Assembly: GCF_000002075.1 (NCBI RefSeq)
Contig: NW_004797819.1
Span: forward strand, 24,823 to 88,822
Length of the DNA: 64,000 nt
DNA from: Aplysia californica
Taxonomy: Eukaryota; Mollusca; Gastropoda; Aplysiida; Aplysiidae
Reading direction: 5' to 3'
The notes beneath the pieces are model-generated. The model had not been told where the DNA came from. It worked only from the letters and a program-made list of their open reading frames with translations, and ran no database searches. Below, piece after piece: positions 21,476-34,100 of this stretch. Positions within the stretch are counted from its first letter, which is position 1, and each line of letters opens with the position of its first letter. Made by a program: the position numbers and the translations under genes.

Positions 21476-23674
21476 GCGGCTGAAAGGCTAAGCACATAAT
21501 GATTTCAGCACAATTTTCCGTTTACATTGTAAATAAAAATCAACTGCGAAATGTTTCCTTTTCACACAAAATAATGTAGTCATAGTTATCGTAAGTCCAA
21601 ATAAATCCAAAGAAATATCACTGATTTTTATAAAAAATTTATTAATCAACTAATGAGATCTAAAGACAAATGTTTGAGCAAACAGGGGTTAATAAAAGTA
21701 GATATGTACCATATTAACTCAAACAGAAATGCCTAAAAAGAAACTGATCAAGAAACAATTTGTAAAGCAATTCACTGGCTCTGCAGAAGCACATCTGCCA
21801 TAATAAAAAAAAGTGATGACCCTTGAGGTTGAAATTTTCAATAGACCCGACGAGAGTAATAGTTATAACAAACTACCTGTACGCAATGCTTACCCTTCTA
21901 GAAAGCTTTCATGGAACATAATCCACTAGTTCTCATAAAGAAATAGCCTTAATACTGCAAATTGATTTCTTTCCTGTTTATCTGCCACTACAAAAGAACG
22001 ATTTTTGTTCCCTATTGTTATGACAATTAAACAAACCAGATCTACAGACAGCTGTTGACACAATGCTGCCCACATCGAGTCAGTAAAGACAGAAATACAT
22101 TTCCAGATGAAAAGGGTTCAATTAAAGGTCTAACAAGGGCACTAAGGTACCAACACCACAAAAAAGATGAGAGGTATTTAAAAAAAAAAGAAGCTAGGAT
22201 GCTACACAGGAAAAGAGGTTTTCCAATTCACACATGCAGTACAAATATACATTGAGGTCTTTGGTTGAGGCTATAAACCCTTGAGCATCCTATTTAAAGG
22301 AATTCTGAGAGTTAAACATAAAAAACAATGATCTATACTGCTGTATGCAATATGAAGTCATTCACTTAAGCCAAATCCCCCCGCCAATTGACTTAAATGA
22401 AAACATTCTTTTTGTGATCAACCTTAAATATCGCCAACTGCAGATAACAACATCGATTTTTCATACATACGAAATATTCCTATAACATTCATTAAAGGCT
22501 CATTCCAAATTAAACCTTTAATTTTGAAAAGGGGAAAAAACAGATGGACTGACTTTTGATTTCTGCTCCTACAAAAATGATATACAATCTGATATTGTAA
22601 AGAAGATTTTGAATCCCTTTCCAGGCTAAAGCAATTACATGTTCTATTTTGTGCTTGATATCCAACATACACGTTTACATAGATAAGGATAGGAAGTTAT
22701 ACTCAGAACCAGTTTTCAGCTTCATTAGTTTTTATACATCATCGTTACTATACAAATGCTATTCATTATTCTTACTTTAATAAGTGACTGAAAAGTTTTC
22801 TGCTACACTGCATCGATTTTGAATGAAAACAGAATTTCCAAATCTGTTATTTTATTACCCCAAAGCAAAAATTTTGTCCACTATAAATTTCTTTTGCTAA
22901 AAGAAATATTTTCAAACCAAAACTTCTGTCACCACAGAGGCACTCAAGTTAACATTATTCTGTAAAAACTGTAGTGGCTTAAGATTAAAGTTGTTCAAAA
23001 TACATTGTTTTTATAAGGCATGCCATAATGAAAACTCAATTTCTTGAAGAACGCAAAGACTGAAAGATTCACAAAAGTCTAAAACACATGGCTTAGTTTG
23101 GGACAATTCTTTCAAGCTTCATGTACATTACAATGCATAAGACACATTGGAAATGCATTTTTTATACAATGTCTCATCAGATCCGATCAAAATATTTTTT
23201 AAAGATATTTTATCATCACACCAAAAATTTCTTCTGGTGTCATCTCCATGGATTTCTTTAAAGACAGATAATATGGCACAAAAAAAAAGAAGAAAAAAAA
23301 GTGTAAATAACAGCCAGTACATTTTGTAATACAAACTTCTAACTCTTGATTAAGGCAAAGAAAAAAGAGAGGAAATAAGCATCCATGATTGTAGAATCTC
23401 ATATAATTAAGGCATGGATGAGACAAAAGAACCAGTCCAAGTAAGTTTTAAGAGGTGTAATGAAAGCACATCTTGCTCTTATAAATCAATTGCACAGATC
23501 TCACTGTTATAACAACAATGTTGTGTGGTCGGAACATCAGCACTGTTAATACTTAATTTCAAAGCAAATTTAAAAAACTTAGAACAATCTCATTCATAGA
23601 TAGCTGAACATGCCAGGCATATTTTACCATAACATGAAATACAAACCCATAAAAAATAATTGCGGCACGACACA

Positions 23675-24046
23675 GTGGAATAAGGTGCTCGTCAAATTCT
23701 TGGCATATGGAGTTTGAATATAAATACACGTCAAGATGTTCGTGTTTGAAGGAGGTGGGGGTCAGGTCACCTGATTTCAGAGGTAAAATTTGTGAGAAAA
23801 TGGGTGCCAAAGTTTTTCAGCTTTTGTTTTTTTCTTTCGCTTGAGAGTCCCTGGAAACTGAAAATGCATATTTTTTTGTTACCTTAATCAATGTGTTTCA
23901 GTAAAATCCGCACAGAAGTTTTTTTTAGAATGGACATAAAAAGTATTAAGCCATAAAAGAAAAATTCGATAAAAATTGCCAAACTGGCGGGAAAATGCAG
24001 ATTTCTTTAAATCAATGCCATTATTTTGACGAGTGCCTGATTCCAC
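23675..24046. mobile_element. MITE copy 1 (TIR GTGGAATCAGG.GCTCGTC)
   Basis: Left end GTGGAATAAGGTGCTCGTCA and right end TGACGAGTGCCTGATTCCAC are inverted repeats of about 20 bp. The inside shares TTAATCAATGTGTTTCAGTA with the copy at 25714, in opposite orientation. At 372 bp with no coding frame it is a MITE; superfamily not determined. Confidence 0.65.
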
Positions 24047-24571
24047 CTGGATGCCCCACAAACAAGTTTTAATACTAAAATATAACCTGAAGACAATAAA
24101 AGGGTAATGTTACTAAAACCAAACAGCAAGATAAAAAAAAGTAGATCTACCCATTTCAAACACTGAGGTACGATCAAAACATTATCAAACCCGAGTTCAA
24201 CTGATTAAGTGTTCTTTTTACATTTATGCATCTGATCAATTTGAAACAAGTTGTGATGTTGCAAATCTTGTTTTAAAAAAATCATAGTTGTAGGAGTTTT
24301 AAGCCCCAATTGACACAATTGACAAACGCAAAAAAAAATTCTGGACATTTTGAATGAGAAAATTTGGCTAGAAATTACAAATTTATGACCAAATAGTAAA
24401 TCAATATTGTGAGTCTAACCAGATACACAACATTATCCAGCTCACATGCCTCAACCAAAATTGTAGCTAACACGAAAAACCCAAGATTTAAAAAAAAGGT
24501 CATGAAAATTTAAACATATTTGAAGTTCCAACGCAAAATATTGCAAGGAGAAATGCATTGCATAAAAAAAT

Positions 24572-24640
24572 ATTCCCATTCTTATCACTTTATGAGAAAT
24601 CAATCAATTCCCATTCTTATCACTTTATGAGAAATCAACC
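24572..24640. repeat. 35-bp tandem duplication
   Basis: ATTCCCATTCTTATCACTTT followed by ATGAGAAATCAAYCA occurs twice in direct succession with almost no change. Confidence 0.85.
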
Positions 24641-25713
24641 AAAGTGCCAAAATAAATCGAAGGGCGTGGGCTTTTTTTTTGGTACATATAACTAGTCTAG
24701 ACTCTCCATGGTTCTGTACTAAAGACTAAAGGAAAATAAAATGCTTTGAAAGGATTGAGAGAAAGCTTTGAGGGGATTGTGTGAAAGCTATTATGTTTAT
24801 GTTGCCTTCTTAAGGGACAACAATCTGTAGAAGCTATCACAGTCCAGAGAAGCATTTAATTTTTATAGTATGGAAAACACCTTGTACCACGTATGTAGAA
24901 AAAAGAATAGAACTGGCCACAGATCTAAAAAAATTAAGGTTACTAATTCAACCAGGCATTGTAAAGGACTAGTTAAAAGGCAATTCTCTGAATGGGGTAA
25001 TTAACACCTCTGTACTCACACACAGACACATACCAAAGAAATACTTCTTCGTGTGTTTGCACATCGCAAGTGTTAAAAATTGGAAATTACTGAGGGGTGA
25101 TTATTTTCAGACAACAAGAAATCCATAGATATCTTTATATGGGTGGAAGGGGTTGTCCTCAGAAACTTAAAAATATGGAAGCTGATTTAAACATCCCAAA
25201 TGTAAATTTGTTTGTCAAATAATAAAAATTGCAAATATTCTTGTACTAGTATCTGACTTTTGACTGCAAAAGGGAATAGACTACATTGATATATATTGTA
25301 TTTCATAGTAAAACTTGAGAATGATCTGTGGTCAAATACAGTTTGTCGACTTGACTAAAAATATACTTCTTTGATTATCTTAAACGACAACCTAAACTCC
25401 TGATTACGCTTTGACTGGGTCTTTGAGGACTATCAAAAAGGACATACACGAATAAGTTAACAATGGTTAAAAGAAACTTTCCTTCACAAAACAGTGGCAG
25501 ACTTTTCCTAAGGATGCCTCTTGATCATTTAAATATTTCCAATATATGACATCCAATTTGGAATGCATTATCACACAAAATAATGCCACTGCCCTGCATT
25601 CCATTCTTGATACTGAAATTTCAAATAAAGAGTTTTCATGTTATACAAACAATTTCATTAAAAAAACTTCAATGTATTCACACGTAAATCTTTCATTATA
25701 TATGTGAGGCAGT

Positions 25714-26125
25714 GTGGTGAAATCAGGTGCTCGTCAAAATACAAAAAGCGGAGAAAGAGGCATTTTTCTGCCAGTTAGAAAGTTTTTAACGAATTTTTTT
25801 TTTTTGGCTCAACCTCTTTAACATCCGTATAAAAATACATTTACATGTGAATTTTACTGAAAAACATTGATTAAAGACACAAAATATGTTATTTTTTTGT
25901 TTTCAAGGACTCTTTGGCTATTGGAGTTACCAGTCGTTGGTAGCCATTTTCTCACTAATTTCATCACTGAAACCAAGCGATCTCACTTCCTTCAATCGCA
26001 AATATTTTGATTTCTATTCAAGATAAATGGATATTTATTTCATTGGAAGCAAAGCAAATAAATCAGCTTCCACATTATATCAATAACTCCACATGCCCAA
26101 AAATGGACGAGCGCCTGATTCCACC
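25714..26125. mobile_element. MITE copy 2, inverted relative to copy 1
   Basis: Left end GGTGAAATCAGGTGCTCGTC and right end GACGAGCGCCTGATTCCACC form inverted termini matching those at 23675. Internal TTTTACTGAAAAACATTGAT is the reverse complement of the matching internal word of copy 1. About 410 bp, non-coding. Confidence 0.65.
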
Positions 26126-26429
26126 GCATCGTGACACATATGTTATTGCAAAGTATACTATTACAGCTGTAATTGATATGCACTTCATTTAATATTGTCA
26201 AAACAAACAATAATGCCTGGAACTTGAACTTGCTGTCTTTTGAAGACAACGAACATTCACAGGCCAACTATGGCTCAGCTCCAGTAAACATTTAGAGTAC
26301 TCTCTTTAACCCTCCAAGTGTCAATGTCTTATGTAATTGGCCATACATTTGTTAACGAGCCATCACTGCTAACTCAAACAGCCACTATTTTAACCTTCTC
26401 ATCGCAACTTTTACTTACTTACTTTTACT

Positions 26430-27080
26430 TTTTTATCCTCTGTTGCCGTTAAGCGTCGAGGGGAGATGCAGTTTTCTATGGTAGGCCAGCTCCGCAGCTC
26501 TTTCAGTTGTGATGTTATATTTTCTTAGGGTTTCCTTGACACCCTCGATCCACCTTTTGCGTGGCCTTCCTCTTCCTTTATAGCCTGAGTGCTTGGTGTT
26601 GTAGGCTCTCAAGGCTGGCTGGTCAGGTGACATGCGTAACAGGTGACCAAACCATTTTATCCTGTCTTTCTATGTAACGCAGGCAGGACTCAGTGCCGAT
26701 AGCTGCTCTTACTTCTTCATTTCTCTGCCTGTCTCGTCTTGTGATGTTAAGGGTTTTGCGGAGACATTTCATTTCGCATGCGGTGATTTTGTTTTCATGA
26801 GTTTTGCTTTAGGTCCAGGTCTGGCACTGATAACATAATGTTGGTATGAATATTGAGGTGATAGGCTGTCTCTTTGTGTCCATGGAGATGTTTGGATGAG
26901 ATAGAAGGGGCGCGAGCTGGTAGGTGACAGCGTTGGCTTTTTGAGTTCGCATTTCTATTTCTCTGTCTATGGACCCGTTTTCAGAAAAAGTGCTGCCAAG
27001 ATATTTAAACTCTTTTACCTGTTTCAGTTGTTTACTATTGACATGGATGTTCAGGGGACTATGGTTTCGGCTCACTTAAT
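26430..27080 (-). mobile_element. LINE ORF2 C-terminal fragment, antisense
   Basis: Minus-strand frames give VKEFKYLGSTFSENGSIDRE, then EMRTQKANAVTYQLAPLL, and downstream GRGRPRKRWIEGVKETLRKY. The order KYLGS...ID.EI..R..KA followed by GRP.KRW.D/EGV is the standard tail of many non-LTR reverse transcriptase proteins. Two frames are needed, so the copy is dead. The 5' end is missing. Confidence 0.75.
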
Positions 27081-27742
27081 TCACCAAATTAGCCTGTTTC
27101 AAAACAGCAAAAATTTACATCAGCTGAAACAGAAAAAAAGTAGTGAAAAAAAGCTTGGGTAAGCCAAAAAAACTCTCTTGTTGTCTTCAATTTCAACTTC
27201 TGTCAACGCTCATGACAGTTTATCAGAGCACTCGACCATCTAAACAAAAGGCCAGATAAATTCCTGCTCTTTTTATTTATTTTGTAGGGATGAAAGCGAT
27301 ACTAGGACAGTGCAAATAAACATGAGCAGGATGATGTGTTGGGTGCAGGTTCCAGACTCCGTTGAGTGAAACATCAGATTAAGAAATGATTTTACTTCTG
27401 ATACTTGGAGGGTTAAAATTTGGCTTTAAAAAAAAAGAGTAAAATTTAAAGCTCTGAACTGCCACCCACTGGTGCAACACTACAAGTCACTCTTACCAAA
27501 AGCCACCAAAAAAATAAAAAAAATGTTTAAATGCAAAGCAAAGTACCATATAAAAATTGTGATTTGTAAGTCATATTTCTTACTAATTACTGTCCGATTT
27601 ACACATTGGTCAAATACTACAAAGGTGGGAATAAAATCATTTCTGTAACAACAATAAAATCAGTCATCGTCATAAAGCAAAGCTTTAAAACTACGAAAGA
27701 AAATGCAGTACGACACAATATGATCAAAACTGAGGGCAGCAA

Positions 27743-28117
27743 TTACACTTGAAGCACCAAACCTGCTGCTGACACATTGTCACCACCTCCTCCTGTCTGC
27801 AAAATATTAGTACACACAAGCACTGGTGCAACACACAAGTCAAAACCATCTTCCTGCCAACATGACACAGGGCGAGTATCATTCACTGGAATGCGCCCTG
27901 CCTCTGGGGTTTTACTCAGAGAAAAGGATTCGTCCATAATGAGTCTCGCTTTTTGAGGGTCAATCTGGTGAGAGCCACATGTGTAGCGATGAGCTGTAAG
28001 AGCTGCCTTTGCAGCAGCTGACATTGTGTTTTTCCAACTAGATTCCTTGGTAGTTAGGATAGCTTGAAAGGCCAATGTGTGCACATGAAGTCTGGTCAAC
28101 TTACGTCGTCCGTCAAT
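27743..28117 (-). CDS. ADPGK: ADPGK exon 7, with catalytic C-terminus
   Basis: Acceptor CCAATCCTCAG. Encodes LTRLHVHTLAFQAILT, WKNTMSAAAKAALTAHRYTC, LCVAPVLVCTNILQTGGGGD and NVSAAGLVLQV then stop. The GGGGD Asp is the expected catalytic base; the human sequence is GLGDAISAEG. Confidence 0.96.
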   Translation of the reverse strand: MDGRRKLTRLHVHTLAFQAILTTKESSWKNTMSAAAKAALTAHRYTCGSHQIDPQKARLIMDESFSLSKTPEAGRIPVNDTRPVSCWQEDGFDLCVAPVLVCTNILQTGGGGDNVSAAGLVLQV

Positions 28118-31100
28118 CTGAGGATTGGACATAAGATTATGAAGAAAATAAAGCTAGTTTGAAGGTTATTATGGTATTCCTTCAGTCTTTAAATGAGACT
28201 CAAGAAAATTCTCCCATGTACATTTCTGACACCTATTTCACCGCAGGCGTATTAAAAAAAAAAAAATCAATTAAGGGAAAGTAATAACATAGAAGATCTA
28301 TCAACCCAAGTTGGGGAAAAACAGATCAAAATCCTCCTACAAAAACCAGTCCAGGGGAAAAAAAGTAGGATGCATTCAACTTCAATTGAATCAGGACTTA
28401 TCATCCGTAACCGAAGCACTACTAAACTCAGTTCGATTAACGAACTCAATCAATATTAGTTTAACAAACAATTTTTATGGGATACCATATGTTGCAGTCT
28501 AGGAAAGGCTTAGCCATTTAACTCTTGGGGATTTGTCCAGATACATGCCCTGAAATCCTGGAAAAGGGATATAATTACTCTAAAACTGTCAACAAATGTT
28601 TTTTAAAATTCTTTACAAAAATGCTTTGTAAAAAACGCAGCTACATTAGGAAAACAATACTGCTTCCAATGACCCAGTTTCCGCTGTGGTACAGTATGGG
28701 CAAGATGTCTATTTCTCCTATTATAGTTGTGACTATCGGGTTTTCATTCGTTACTCATCTATTTCGTCAAAAAAAGCAAAGAAAAAAAAAGCAGTTTCTT
28801 TAGTGACTTAATATACTTTATAACGTAGGCCGAAAAATGAACTTTCAATGTATCACTGTTTGGTTGGGATCACTTCATGGGCTGCGTCTTTATGTATTTT
28901 AAAAGTGTTCTTGGATTTGTCCAAGTTTTAATTACATCGCACTCTCCATTGCGTCATATTTACTTTAAAAATTCAAACATGCACTATTTATGGGTCAATT
29001 TCGACCATACAAAAATTCAAAGAAAGAAGAACAACTCTACTTTCGCTTTAATGCCTCGTTTTCATTCAATTCTAATTAGAATTGTTCTTAGATCTCATAG
29101 AAATGTATACCATGGCAGTGTTGTGCGTTTGGTGATTGAAAAACTGCTCTAGGAGAGAATCGATAGACTCTGCGCAGCACTGCTCAAGGTGCTAAATGGT
29201 TAAAAGGGCAAATTTATTTGGTAAATCTAATTTTAACAAAGTTGTCTAGATTTAATGTCTGAAAGTTGTACAAGGCAGTCCCCGTGGTTTTATGCACCCC
29301 GCATAATTTAGCAAAATTTCATCATATTTTGCATAATTTCTGATTATTTTCCTTTATCATTCTTTGTTAAAATTAACAGAATCGCATAATTTCACATTTT
29401 TGGGCTCAGTTTGCAAAATTTCAGAATTTTTCTTGCATAAAACGACGGGGACAGACAAGGGAAATATCAAATCACAAAATTTTAAACATGGATTCTTTTC
29501 TCTTTTTAAATTTTGCTTTTGGTTCCAAAAATCACTGCAGCAGCTGAACATAATATTTTGGTAACTACAATTTTTTTATAGTGAAAATTTGCAAAATGTT
29601 TGGGTGAGCCTTTCTTAGATTTAAATTTCATTGTAGGCCACCAAATAAACACAATCATTTCAATATTAGCTTGCCAGCATAAATTACCTCTTTAGTGTCT
29701 TTCAGCAAGCTGTAGACAGTTCTCATTTCATCAAGGACTGATGCCACACGAGGATAGCTGTCAGATACCAAGCTCACATTGCCTCCTTGAAGAATATTCA
29801 GGATGTTTGGAAGCTCCTGCAGGAAAGATTGAAAACACTGGAGGATTAAAAAATCTTCGTTCCTCAGGAAAATGGGCCAATTGGGCTAAAATGAAAAAAC
29901 CCGAACACATTTCCTTTTACTTCTTCAAATGCCACATTTGAAGCCAAAACTGGTGGTTTTTGGACTCTTGTCCCCTTTGTATTAATTGACACTTCTCCAG
30001 CAGTAAGAGTCCATATCTTTTGCTTTAGTCATAAAAAGTGCCACAGAGGGCTACATTTACATGCCCTTTAGTAGGTGGTGTACTTTACTCTGGCATGTAA
30101 ACAGCTGGTTGAACAAAAGACAGAGCTTGCACTTTTACCTACACATAGACTGGTGAATAATGACAGCTGCAGGACTACAAAAAGCTAAACACTGAGTGCA
30201 TCCGGACTTAGCGTAGGCAGAAGAATGGTAAAAAATCTGTGTTGCTGACTCAACTTCAATTTAGAGCAAACCTCACATAATTAGTACAAGAAAACTCAAA
30301 GTAATATAAACACAGAAAAGGACAATGACTTGTCATTAAAGAACCTGTGTGTGGTACTGATGATAATGCATAGCATTAAAAACTTGTATACGTCGTTTGT
30401 CACAGTTTAATGAGAATTTAGTGAAACCTGCAGGCAGCATCTTTTCATTTAAAAAGGATAAATACAAGTCCATGTCATCAATATTGACAGACCCCATAAT
30501 GCCTCTCACGAATTCTTCTCTATACATTTGTGCATGATTTTAACTTTCAGTGCAAAGGTAAAAGCCTCTCTCACTAGGCTCAGCTTCTTTATATTCTCTC
30601 AGTTGTCTCTTTCTGTGTTGCCTTTTACCAGAACTAAATCACAGTCATAAAGTTGAGCATTTTTCTTTAACTTTACTTGATATACCCTAAGACAGACCTG
30701 CCACTCTATGAAAACGCAAAATCAGAATCTCAGGGGGGGAAAAAATTGGGATTTGATGAAAAAAAATTGGGATCAACAGCAAATCACCAAGGTGGCTGTC
30801 AAGCCAATATAAAATTTTAAAATATAGATTTATATTTATTATGCTCTCTGTGTGCGCGTGCGTATGTGTGCGATTATTTTAAAAAAATAATCCTGAAAGC
30901 ATCACTCCAAGTACCCAAGTGTCCACCCTCCATCCACCAATAAGTTCCGAAAGACACTTCAACCCGTGTATATGACCTTAAGTTGACCCCTTCAACTGAT
31001 AGTCCCTGACACACATGAACCCACATGCTGAAGTCATGTCATGTGATGCCAAAGCGCGATTGACACAGTTTTACTGACTGGGCTGACTAGAGTAACTTGA

Positions 31101-34100
31101 CCACTTGCAGCCACGAGAAAACATTCCCCCCCAGTTAGCATTGCTTCTGCACAAAGGGAAAAAAAGCAGCAGGAACAGCCCTTACCTGGCAGGGAATTTA
31201 AAGACTTCAATTATAGAGTGCAGTGGGTGTTTTCTGCACAACTTGGCGTACCACTTCGAGGCCAGCTGCCCTGAGCGCGGCCAATGACGAGCCACAGATG
31301 CGGCCACCTGACCAAGGTGCGGACGAATCTATGCCCGTTATGCCACCAGGCCTTAAACAAGCTTCAAACACTTGAAAACATTTTACTTCCTGCTTTAGAG
31401 AAGAAGGCAGAGTAAGTTTTTAGAAATATCCGATGCAACAAACTAGAACAAACAATTGGGATACACGTGATTGAAATCGGGAAAGTCGGGATGCTTGAGA
31501 TTTGAGGCAAAAAAATCAGGATATCCCAATTATATCAGGATGAGTGGCAGGTCTGCAGAGAGTCTCTCTCCTCTTCTCCTCGATCGTATCACAATTAAAG
31601 TCTGGTATCTGTAATAATTTGGGCCGTCCTGCTCATTTCATCTGTCGGCCCGTATAGCTTTTCTTGTACAGCGTCAGTGGGGTTGGCCATGTTTCCTGTC
31701 TCAGGGCCCTGTGTGTCTTGCAGTGCTAAAGGAAGTGTTCAACAGTTTGGTCTGCCTCTCCACACTGGCATTTTGGTGACTGTACTAGTTTAAAACATCT
31801 GTACATATGTTGTCTCAGTCTTGTGCATTGTGTCCTTAGTCGGAAGATAATCACTTGTTCTTGGCGGGACAGCTCATGGTAGCTAACAGGTGTCTGAGGT
31901 GCTTTAAATAGTGTATTTATAATGGTTTTTATTTCTGTGTAGTTAACGCTGTTGTCTGGTTGTTCTTTCTGTGCTCCTAGTTTGGCCATCCTGTCTGCCT
32001 GCTCATTTCCTAAAACACCACAGCGTGATGGAATCCACTGCAGCATGATCCTCAGACATGGGATGTCCTCAATTACTTATCATAGCCTTGGTAGTTTTTC
32101 GGCAGTGACTGCCTGCAGTACTGACATGGCATCTGTTAGGAGCTCTGCAGAGAGTGACTACATTGACTTGTTCGGAGACAGCACAAATCAGTGCACAGTG
32201 GCATATATATAGTCAACACACAGGTCAGGTAGGCTCCGAAGGTAGAGCTCAAATAATTTGACAGAAACAAACCACAAAATTCCACAGAACTTACCTGTTC
32301 ATTCATTCCCAAGGAGTCTGAAAAGTAGACCACATTTTCAATGATCTCATTCAATAAGCCCTCATCTGCAAAAGAAGCCATCTCAAAATGTATGTGGGTG
32401 GAACGTGGGATCTCTTTCAGAAAGTCCCTCAGCTTCTGTAGTCTGGCTTGTCGCACACCTGAGAGAAGAAGCAAGTAAGTAAAGTAATGGAAGTTTTAAT
32501 CAAAGCATCAGTCGGGACAAGTTCTTTTCAACAAATGATTTTATCAAATTTAGAAATTTTCCAGAAGCTAGACTTTTCCATGTGAAGGTTTTCGTGCTTA
32601 AGTCCTTCAAAGACATGTTCCTTTGCGTAGCTGTGCTTCCCTAAGGACAGCTCAGAATAGAATACTACCTTTGGAATTCTCAGGCATTCTTATAACACGC
32701 CCAGCCCAGTAAAGTTGAGTTCTTTTGACAACAGACTCTCGGCATTTGTTTTTCTGAGGGTCTGTGAGTCCAAAGTTCTTATATGTATTTGAAAAACAGA
32801 TCAATACAGTTTTGTGTGCTGGATTCTTTATGAGCGAACAATGCACAATCATCAGCAAATAACAGTTCACAGACATGTATCATGCTAGTTTTTGGCTTTG
32901 CCTGCAGTCTACAGGAGTTAAAGACTTTACTAGTAATACTAGGGGCCTTACAAAAGGACATTTATAGCATTCTGGTTTCTGTGTCTGTTGGGGGACTGTC
33001 TTGGAATTGATACTCGATGGTTGGTTTAATATACTGTCAAAGTGTTCGGCCCAGTGTTTTGATATCACATCCTTATCTTTGGTACGCTTAAAACCAGGGG
33101 TTATTTTTCAATGAAAGATTAAATTGAATTTTGAAATCTTTAAAAAACTGTTTTGAGAGGTATATCACATCCTTATCTGTGGCACGCTTAGAACCAGGGA
33201 TTATTTTTCAAAGAAAGATTACATTGAATTTTGAAATCTTTAAAAACTGTTTTGAGAGGTATCTGGTTCCATAAAGAGTATAAACTTCTTGGGCTTTCAT
33301 CTACGATATCTCAACAAAAAAATAAAAAGATAAATTCAAGCTCCCCCCCCCTCCCCCAACAAAACAACCCAATTAGTATTGAATTACCTTTCTCATATGG
33401 AAACCCATCCATCATCTGGAGGCCTCCAATGACTACAAGTGACGGCTGAAACTTGACCACCTCCTCAATGAATGCCTCCATTCCATCTATATAGGGATTC
33501 ACATTGTCACTGTGAACGATGAGTCTGAAAGGAGCAAAGATAGGTTTTTTAAAGAAAACAGAATAACCAAGAAGACATTAAAAACTCTACCTTAAGAAAG
33601 CCAAACAGGGATGAAAATGTCTTCCACAACATGCAGTTGGTAAGGAAAAATATTTCAAATGATTCAAACATGCACAGACTATGTGACTGGAAAATCTTAC
33701 GTCAACAGCACTTGGGAAGGCAGGGTATATTTTCTCAAAAAGCCTTTTCTGCTCCCCAAAACAGGAACAGACGTATAACATTTAAAAATAAATAGTTACA
33801 GGGAGTCCATTAACATCAACTAACCCTTTAGCTACCAGTAACACTGTTGGATATGGTACAAAGCCATTATATATAAATGAATCAGTTGTAACATACAGTC
33901 AAGCACGGATATCGTGAACACGATGGGGGTTGACAAGTGTGTTCAAAACATCAGTAATTCCAATAAACTGATATTATGATGGAAAATACCAGAGATATGG
34001 AAGAAAATCAAGGTAAGCCACTGAGGTGGTATAATGATCAGAAAAATAATCACTGTCATAATAAAAAGTATCTCTTACGTTGCATCAATAGTTAAGTTAA

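Larger units (their letters stand above)
19805..27742. other. Region between the large gene and ADPGK (convergent 3' ends)
   Basis: Holds the 3' UTRs of two convergent genes and repeats: a tRNA-like SINE (20845-21215), a C run at about 21310, a LINE 3' end (21396-21475), a MITE pair (23675 and 25714), a 35-bp duplication (24572-24640) and a LINE fragment (26430-27080). From 21500 to 23670 the sequence is A/T-rich and I see nothing coding. Some of the stretch left of 27742 is probably ADPGK 3' UTR on the minus strand. Confidence 0.55.
29817..32294 (-). other. ADPGK intron 5
   Basis: Contains a 14-bp-TIR element (30693-31555) directly followed by a Jockey-like LINE 3' part (31560-32175). The first 850 bp (29820-30690) is unassigned A/T-rich sequence. 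Confidence 0.6.
32459..33387 (-). other. ADPGK intron 4
   Basis: Contains a LINE reverse-transcriptase fragment (32650-33068), a roughly 100-bp tandem duplication (33063-33263) and a C-run at 33340. Nothing else recognised. Confidence 0.55.
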
